Shown here: piece by piece, positions 54,769 to 64,000 of the stretch
How positions within the stretch are numbered: position 1 is the first letter of the stretch
Layout of the letters: each line of letters starts with the position of its first letter
Source: Daphnia carinata
Lineage: Eukaryota; Arthropoda; Branchiopoda; Diplostraca; Daphniidae
Length of the DNA stretch: 64,000 nucleotides
Direction: 5' to 3'
Assembly (NCBI RefSeq): GCF_022539665.2
Contig: NC_081334.1
Span: 1,612,001-1,676,000, forward strand
Position numbers and translations under genes: made by a program
Notes under the pieces: generated by a model
Seen by the model: the letters and a program-made list of their open reading frames with translations, nothing else
Database searches by the model: none
Told to the model about the DNA's origin: nothing

Positions 54769-57322
54769 ATGTCACACTCCTATTCCTTCCGTCATGGTAA
54801 GAGCCAATCGATGTCATCTTCATCATCCGGGGGTCATCAGCGAGTTACGTACGGCAGCCGATCGACGAGCACCGGAACGCCACCGCCAACGCCAACCATT
54901 CGAGTCACATCGCCCGTCCCGGATGTCGTCGGAATGATTGATATTTGGGATCCGGAGGTTGTGGAAGATGAGCCACCGTCAGCTAGTCCCAAGACGTACA
55001 GCTTCCGCTATAAGGAGGAGAAAAAACATAAACAGCGCAAACATCACGTGGAAAACAAAACGAATTTCACTGATTCCGGCATGCAAGCTGATCCTATCGA
55101 ATTAGAGGCTTCTTCCGGCCATCCAGAGTTAACGACGTTACCCGCCGAAGGGACAGGCACTTACGTAATCCAATTGAGCGATGCGAGTCCGGTTGAAGAC
55201 GATGGATTGAAGACGGCCGGTGAGTCGGAGGAATCGTCCGACTGCGACGAAATGAGTCAAATCAGTGCCGTCACTCAAATTCCGCGCAGTGAGACCCAAC
55301 GAACCCCGGAAGCTGTCGACGAAGTGGAAACAGCTGAGGATCCATTCATCACGGCCAACCAAATAAATAATCAACCCACTCCCGAGGAAGCCGCTCCCGC
55401 TGTTGAACCAGCACCGTCGAATTCTCATCACATCTGGGATGAAATGCAATCGCCAACCGATGCTGATAAACCCATCAAACGAGTGCAGTTCAGCCGCTCT
55501 TTGAGTTTAGTTCCAGGATCGAGTGCAGCCCATCAAACAGCTTCGGTTGAATCGGATCAACGAGCAGTTCGTAGCGGCTCGGGAAGACGTTACTCGAGCA
55601 TGGATTCGGGAGCTCACAGCGACACGTTTCCATCGATGTTGACCTTTGTTGAACATCATCAACAGTTCGCCGTTTCTAAGCGCAAAATGCTGAGCCCAAC
55701 TCCCGAGTCAGCTCTAGAAAACGCCCAGTCACCACAACAGGAAGGAGAGCCAATCGCCGCAACGAATGTCGAGGAAGAGTTATTGTCAAAAGACTGCCAA
55801 CAGCAATCAGGCGATACAATGGCTGCGTTATCAGGTACCTAATGATTCAAGTGCAGTGCATTTAGTCATCCCCATCGATGTACAATTGAGAGCACTATTG
55901 ACGTCATTTATTGCTTAAGATTTTCTTTTTTTCCTTCCTTTTTATCGATCCGAATTGATGTCTGTAAAAAGAGACGTAAACACTCCAGGTTTTGATGACA
56001 CTTGGACATTGTACATTATTATTTTGGTTTATATGTTCGTAGTGACGGTCGAAGATGTAGGTGAAGGAACGGATCACGATCCGACTTGCGATCTCTTCGA
56101 CCGACTCAACGCCCTGAAAAATGATGAAGAGCTCATGGATTTGGCTACGGGTTTTGTACTCCAACTGCTCCGTTCAGCCCAAGATGAAGCCCTCAGACGC
56201 GGTCACGTACCCAGCAAGGTATACTTCAAATTGCTGTACTTCAATTTGCATATTGTCAACACAAATTCTTTAATTTTTTTGTTTTCGCGCTACATGTCCA
56301 CCATCCTGCGCATAACAGATAGAACAGAAGGCCAAATTGAGTCTTGAATTGCAACGTAAGTCAACTTTTCAATTCTTCATTTTGTTTTTCATTGGGTTTC
56401 ACGTTTGGGTCTCCGTTGTCATCAACCGTCCGTAGGAAATTGGAAGCGAAAGCAATTAATATTCCCCCCCCCCCCTTTCTCCTATACGAGTTCTTTTAGT
56501 TCTTCGCTCGCATGTCGATGAAAACTTTTTCTTTGTCATTGCGTGATTCCATCTCAACGTATATACTAAGAAAAAGGGGGTGATACAAATATTGCCCCGT
56601 GCACTGTGAACTCACACATAATCATTCAGCCAGCCTAAAAAAAAGTGACGGGACTTGACTGATATTATCGCTTGGGTCAATACCAGATGACTCCCAGACA
56701 AACGAGTATCAGCTAGTAGAGGCTTAAACGTTGCAGGAAGAAGCCCAATCGATGACAACAATAGACGACGTCCGTCGCTTTTTAATCTTTAGAAACGGCA
56801 CAGGCTATCCGGCTGTCTGAATCAGATGATTGGGACAACAGTTACTAGCATCAACTAACTTGGCTGATTTCTGCATCCCATTATGCACACATCGCGTTGA
56901 ATCAGTTCCCGCTGTTTACCCTTCGCCAGGAATATTTTTTCTTCGTATTATGCTTCAAAAAAATCACGGGTACGAAATGTTTGATGCGTGAAACAATGGG
57001 TTGACTGCGTTGCTGCGAGTTCGTGCGTGTCTTGCATAAGACATCAGTTCCAAGTAAAATCTACGAGTCTAGCTCGGACTTTTTCTGTTTTGGTTGTCTA
57101 ACATTTGAATCAATAAGGATGAGATAGTTCCTTGTCTTGCCCAGTTGCACATCTGATAAGGAACGACATGCAATTTTCCTTGATTTCAGATGTTGCCGTT
57201 CCGAAGGGCCGAAACAACCGAAAGTGGTACAGCCGACTTCGAACGCTTTTGTTGAGAACATTGACGTGCACTTGCGTCCCGACTCATCCCAACATCCAAT
57301 CGCCGTTGTCGAACTAAAATGA
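54769..57322 (+). CDS. disordered protein with a candidate PKA-anchoring helix
   Basis: Exons 54769-55834, 56043-56218 and 56319-56355 join in phase; a last exon starts at 57190 (acceptor GATTTCAG) and ends at 57317 or 57322. The first 355 residues are Ser/Thr/Pro/Glu-rich and probably disordered, with short conserved-looking pieces (IDIWDPEVVED, KTYSFRYKEEKKHKQRKHH, VQFSRSLSLVPG). Exon 2 has CDLFDRLNALKN and then ELMDLATGFVLQLLRSAQ, an amphipathic helix with hydrophobic residues at the spacing used by RII-binding helices of AKAPs. Exon 3 adds IEQKAKLSLELQ. The frame of the last exon is unsettled: the phase predicted from exon 3 gives HVAVPKGRNNRKW, but another frame (QPKVVQPTSNAFVENIDVH) looks more protein-like, so a small exon may be missing between 56356 and 57189. 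Family not recognised. Confidence 0.6.
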
Positions 57323-60300
57323 ATTGTGTGCAGCAAAGGATTGCACCGCTTCTTCAACTGATGCCCATCTCTGGGTGATGGCTCGCTCACAGCCGCGTCC
57401 AAGTCTATAAAGATATGTCACCCCTTAAAATGTATCTATCTAGATCGGATTACCAAATCGAAATTAAATATATAGATTAAATCCCTTACCCTGATTTCTA
57501 AGATCTCCGTTATCCCTTCTTTATCCCCTGTCCACCTTCTATATCGTGGAACCGAGAATTGATGTCTGCATATCGTGTCATAATTACACGTTGATGTTGT
57601 TAAGAAAAGAACATGAAAAAAAAACTACAAAAACGAAACAATAGAGAAACATAAATAAAAAACATAATGATCTAGATGTGGGATCGCGTTCCTATATACT
57701 TCTCGTTTATCCAAATCGTAATGAAGGAAACCAACACCGAATGAATAATGAAGCAAAAAGCGCGCGTGATGACAGGTGATGAACGTCGTTAAAAAAACGG
57801 CGAGACAAATCCCCATCGTGATGTCAGCTTGTCAAAGAAAAATAACGACGTGCTTGCCGAAGATTAGAGTGACAAATGCTCATACTATGAGCTGACTTAT
57901 ATATATATATATACCTCACAATGCAGGATTATTCCGATTCCCAGTTGGTAGCATGATGATTTGATTCTATGCTTTCTGTAATCTATTACATTACTTTTCG
58001 ATTGGTTTGTTGTAGATATTGGAAATTGGGTGCATTTTATCGCCAAATTAGCGAGCCTTTTTTGCCTTCTCCTTGAAGTAGACCAACAATCAAATTCAAA
58101 ATGCAGTGGAGCAGCTAACAGCTTTACGGTAGGAACAACTGAACTACTCCCATCTTGGTGCTCTATTCTTCATCAGATTCCCGATTCTATATATCAAGAT
58201 GGGACGGATCGATTCTGAGCCCAGGCCGGGAGTGAGAACGTAGAAAGGTGTACACAAGAGGTTGCAGTCGTGTGTATACAAGGATCCTTTAAAAAGAAAA
58301 AGACAGCTAAATCTTTAAAGGAACTCTTTTCCATCCTTTCTCTTCGTTTCTCTCATTGGCCAAAGTTGTTACAATGTAATCACTCCCGAGACAGGCAAGT
58401 CGGTGACGCAGACTGGATGCTGTCGCTTCCATGTTACCGTGCAGTGCGTGTCTATATCGATCGACAGCAGCGCTATTGATCAAAAACCCAAGCGAACCGA
58501 ATCCTCTCGAAGATGGAAACAAAAAATTTAGAAAGAAAACCTTAATGCTTTCAAATATTGCATACTTGAGAAACGGCCCTCGGAAAGGGTTAAAATACAC
58601 ACAAAAAAGGCATGCGTTAAATTAACTTGATTTCTTAAGTGTGAACAGCGTGAGACGACAGTTTGTAAATAATGTTGTAGTTAAAATTGCATCCGAACCT
58701 TAAAATTTTTCCATATCTATTTTTCCTACTCTGGCGGCCTCTAGTTAATCGAAGAATTCAAAAGAAAAGCCGGTGAAATAAGCGTGCGTGAAGAAGGCAA
58801 AGAAACTGTCATGCGCCGGGCCCTGCAATCCTTTAAAAGGATGGTGTCATCGACTCGCTCCGGGAATATAAATATACAGAACACACGGTATGTGTACATA
58901 AATATAGAATGCAAGTCCCTGACTCTTTGCTTTCGCTTACACATACTTCTAAACTCGCTCTTGTTCGTTAGAAAGCAAACTTGTGTCGAGATGTATACAC
59001 AGCATCGGTTTTTGATGTCTGTTCTCGCCTTGGCTTCTCCCAAGACGAGTTACTGTTCAAAGTCCGACGTGTACACAGAATGTACTACATTCTTAATGCA
59101 CGATAGGAACGGCTTTCGTCGTGACCATTACGTATGAAGAGACCTTTATTCACACGATCGATGAAAGCCATTAAAAGATGTGCTTTGAGAAAAGAAAGTG
59201 CAATGATGAATTAGCCACCATTCACGTTCTTTTACGATATTAATATACGGGGGCCTGGAGATGGGAAAAAACTGAAAATAAGAAAAATCGTTCGCCCACT
59301 TTCTTTTCTTTAGCTGGAATTTCCATCTTTCATTTTTCATTTCCGGAAGTTTAGCAGCCGTTTAAAAAGGAAAGCTGGGGCAAAGGAGTATGGAAATCCT
59401 CTTTTTGTTATTTTTTATTTTTTTTTTGCCATGAACTCTCATCTTTTCATCTCCGAGTCCACAACTCCTCATGCGTCATCCCGATTGGAATGAAAATAGC
59501 TTGAGTGAAAAAAAAGGCTTACAAAGGAGGGAAATCTAAAGTTGTTGGTTGTTCAATAAAACTTATCGATCGACAGTTGAAATTACAGTAGTTTGTATAC
59601 GTACAGGAGGCAAGCCAGGATCTTTAGAAGCCAGGTTTAACTGCATAAATGGGTCCTTGATTTTTCTTCATACTTGTCCCACTAAAGTGTGTAAATCTCA
59701 CTCGCAACTACGAAATGACATGTTTGCAGGATCGAAAGTTTTGTAGGATTGCTAACTTGTAAGCAGCACACATTTCATTGTTTCCTTTGTTCTAGAACGT
59801 GTCGTGGTTTTGGTGCTGAGCGTCTGCTTGGCTGATTCGGTATATCCCACATTCTTTTGTTATTGGCCTAGTTCAGTTTCCTAAATGACCCCCTAGTTGA
59901 ATCGACCGTGAATTTTCGTGCTCCTGGCAGACTAGGAGATCATTAATTATATTTTGTGGTGTACCAATTTTTTTTATTAAAGGCCAGACGTGAATCGATT
60001 GCGTCCAGATGGAGAAAAATAATTTAAGTGTCAACGATCGTCAACTCGTTACTGCCATACATTCCACACTCACACATTTAAAATCCATTTCCAAGTGTAA
60101 CAATGGCCTCGTTCGATTAGTTCACATTCGACTTCCTAATTTAGGGCAATTATACCACCAAAAAAGCCGAAAAAAACGTACTGTTTTTCTTTTTAAAGCG
60201 TGGAACAGCACCGAAGGCAACGCGTAATAAATGACGTGAACAAAATTTATCCACTAGCTCCTCAACACTGAAAATGTGAGAACCCTTCATGAAAACGTCA

Positions 60301-60926
60301 TACTTTTTATTAGGAAATGGAAAAAAAATTTCCACTGTGAATTCCAGCAGGACGGAGCCCTTTTGAGCTAAATTGCTAAATTTGGCACACGGTGAATGTC
60401 TCTGCCTGCCGGTAGTCGGAACCCTCCCCGGAAATAACCAACTTTTTTTATCTTATTCAAACCAGTACTAGTTGCTCGCTTCACTGTTGGCTGGCGTTGT
60501 TACTCCTCTGTTACATCTTGCTTTTAGTTCTTTATAATAAGGAACCCGTAACGCGTCTCTACCCAACGGCTCTTCTATACCGTAAGTTATTTACAACGAA
60601 ATCAAAAACCGATCAACGTCCAACTCGTTGAACGGCTAAACAGGTTCTGCAGCAATGGAGCTCATCTGCATTTTTTTGTCAATACTTCCTAACCGATTTT
60701 GTGCCCGACTTGTTTCTTCTGCTTTCGCTTAAAACTATGGATTGACATTCAAATGTAAACTTTTAAGATTAGTAGAAAGCCCAGATAAGTGACAGTTTCT
60801 TTGTATTGTGACACAATAAGACACCTACATAGTTATTCATGAGCTGATAACTAATCTACCTTATTTTCCTTTTCATTACAGTTCCCCAGTTTGTTGGAAA
60901 CAGGCTAGTCAAAAGTTATCACCAAC
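57323..60926. other. long non-coding spacer
   Basis: Probably the 3' UTR of the preceding gene plus promoter and leader of REEP5. A short (TA)n microsatellite lies at about 57898-57914. The many ORFs here are short and lack splice partners or composition bias. The REEP5 leader acceptor is near 60880 (TTTTCATTACAG). Confidence 0.4.
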
Positions 60927-61733
<807 letters not shown>

Positions 61734-62709
61734 GTCTTGTCATCCTTTTACTATGTTTTTCTCGATTCTTTTAGGGCTCTGAAATTCCTTACAAAATTAG
61801 TCGTGCAAGATTTCCTAATTCTTGAATGAGTCCGTTTTTGTGTCTTTTGTAAACTTGATCTTACAATACAGAAATAAGTCACTTAAGTTGTTTAGTTTAC
61901 CGACATAATTCTGAGTTCTAGCAATTTAATGCATACGCGTGAAAATTATTCTTTATCCGTACTCGCATGAATCATCTTTATCGGAAGACGTTTCGAAATT
62001 CGCATGAAAGATAACATGAAAGTACAAACAAATATGCCTTAAGCCAAACAAAAAAACAGATGCAAGGTTAACATTTTCCCTTTAGCACGTACACACCCTT
62101 TTGTATTTGAATCGGCTGCATCTTCCCGCTTTATATTTAATCGATAATTTAGTTGAAAAGAACCGAAATGAATTTTTTTGTTCAAGTACAGTACATGATT
62201 AAGAATGATGATGCATGTTAGTATGATTATCATCGTTAGTGGATAAATTTTACCTGTTTTACTTGCACTATTAATCATGTTGCCAGGTGTTTGTAAAAAC
62301 GGTCAAGTAACTTTTTGGTCCAATTTAAGGCGAGATAATAAGCTCTTCCTGCATTTTCATTCAACCTATAGCAACATATGGTCTGATAAGTATGCTTATC
62401 GATGACGATACGAACGTTGCCCCACACTAAACTATCTTCAAAAGCTTCGACGATCATTCTGGACTACCTAATCCGTAGTTAAGTTTTGCTTCCAGCATAT
62501 TTCGTTTTTAGCTTATTGCCACCAGTGCCTTGTGTACAACCGTTGACTTTTGAATAGTTAGACTCCAATTGGAAACTTTGTCGTTATTACAGTTGTTGCT
62601 CTGATTTTCTAAAATACATAATATGTTTATATTATTTAAAAATTTTTAACTACGACCAATACTTGACCTGACATATTTTGTGGATTACGTGTTCACCAAC
62701 TCCAGTAAA
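61734..62709. other. spacer between tandem REEP5 genes
   Basis: 3' UTR of the first REEP5 copy and the promoter of the second. AT-rich, no coding signal. Confidence 0.45.
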
Positions 62710-63370
<661 letters not shown>

Positions 63371-64000
63371 CCGAAGCATTAAAACCGGCATGGGCTGCAA
63401 GTGGTACATAAATACCTTGTTTCATCTAATATAGATTTTCACACTGGTTAATGCTGGCTTTATGTTAACAGTACAGTCATTTAATGGCACGGATAGTGAA
63501 AACTATTTTTAGGAATATTCATAAGCTTCCTATAGGAATTCATGGAATTTGGGTGGCAGCATCTAGTTCATCACCATAATTGGGAAACACCCTCTATATA
63601 TACATCAGCACATAGATATGTAAAGAAATAAATGTTTTTGATTTAAATCAAATCTTTTTAAATGTGATCTGAACCTGTCATAAGCTTGCTTCAGTCTCTC
63701 AGACTGCACATCTGTATATTCATCCAACGTTCAGGCTTCTCCCTATATCAACCATTGAAAATTTTAGTGTGCTTCCGAAATTTTCACAGCTAAAATAAGG
63801 CCACAAGCTTTGCAAGCTAGATATTACTGTTTTGGGTTTTGATCCACTTCATGGCGCAGTTGTTTTTAGAAGTCTAGCGTCTGCAAGACAAGACATTCTG
63901 CATATTCCATTTCTGAAGACACATCTCTACAGGTTATTAACCCGGCGGCTCGTAAATTCATCTGCCACCTAACCAATCAATATTCGCGTTTTTCACAGTG
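63371..64000. other. 3' flank of the second REEP5 gene
   Basis: No coding signal to the end of the window; includes AATAAA at 63628 as a likely poly(A) signal for the second REEP5 gene. Confidence 0.45.

Overview
The window looks like nuclear DNA of an arthropod, most likely a cladoceran crustacean such as Daphnia (inference). Genes are compact, most introns are 50-80 bp with GT-AG ends, intergenic gaps are short, and encoded proteins fit arthropod orthologues. I rebuilt gene models by joining open frames at splice sites and checking that every exon sum is a multiple of three.

Layout. 1-9 kb: a Senataxin-like helicase (+) and an unrecognised coiled-coil/beta-rich protein (-). 9-13.4 kb: CCDC174 (+), whose largest intron holds a Ly6-type GPI-anchored protein gene on the other strand. 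14.5-19 kb: ARF6 (-) and splicing factor MFAP1 (-). 19-30.5 kb: a gene-poor accessory stretch with a hAT-like MITE carrying a perfect 8-bp target duplication, two decayed copies of part of the RNA polymerase III largest subunit gene, other decayed exon pairs in inverted orientation, tRNA-like repeats, a TTAA-flanked element next to a 23-bp minisatellite, and a hairpin repeat. 30.8-35.5 kb: a CENP-P-like kinetochore candidate (+), PPWD1 (-) and U11/U12 snRNP 25K (+), the last two sharing a ~100-bp bidirectional promoter. 37-45 kb: an HMGA-type AT-hook protein (+), a small cysteine-rich secreted protein (+) and the TORC2 subunit RICTOR (-), the last two overlapping tail to tail. 46.4-46.7 kb: a 55-bp minisatellite. 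47-52.3 kb: NAD(P)HX epimerase (-), the SNARE Bet1 (-), a doubtful 85-aa ORF (-) and a lysosomal alpha-N-acetylgalactosaminidase-like GH27 enzyme (+). 54.8-57.3 kb: a disordered protein with an amphipathic helix that resembles a PKA-anchoring helix (+). 60.9-63.4 kb: two tandem REEP5-type ER-shaping genes (+), the second with a shifted C-terminus.

These are mostly unlinked housekeeping genes. Four act in or near pre-mRNA splicing (CCDC174, MFAP1, PPWD1, SNRNP25). The 19-30.5 kb stretch is where transposition and pseudogene formation have concentrated. The most unusual items are the helicase with altered motifs II and III, the CENP-P candidate, the paired POLR3A pseudogenes and three GC-AG introns.
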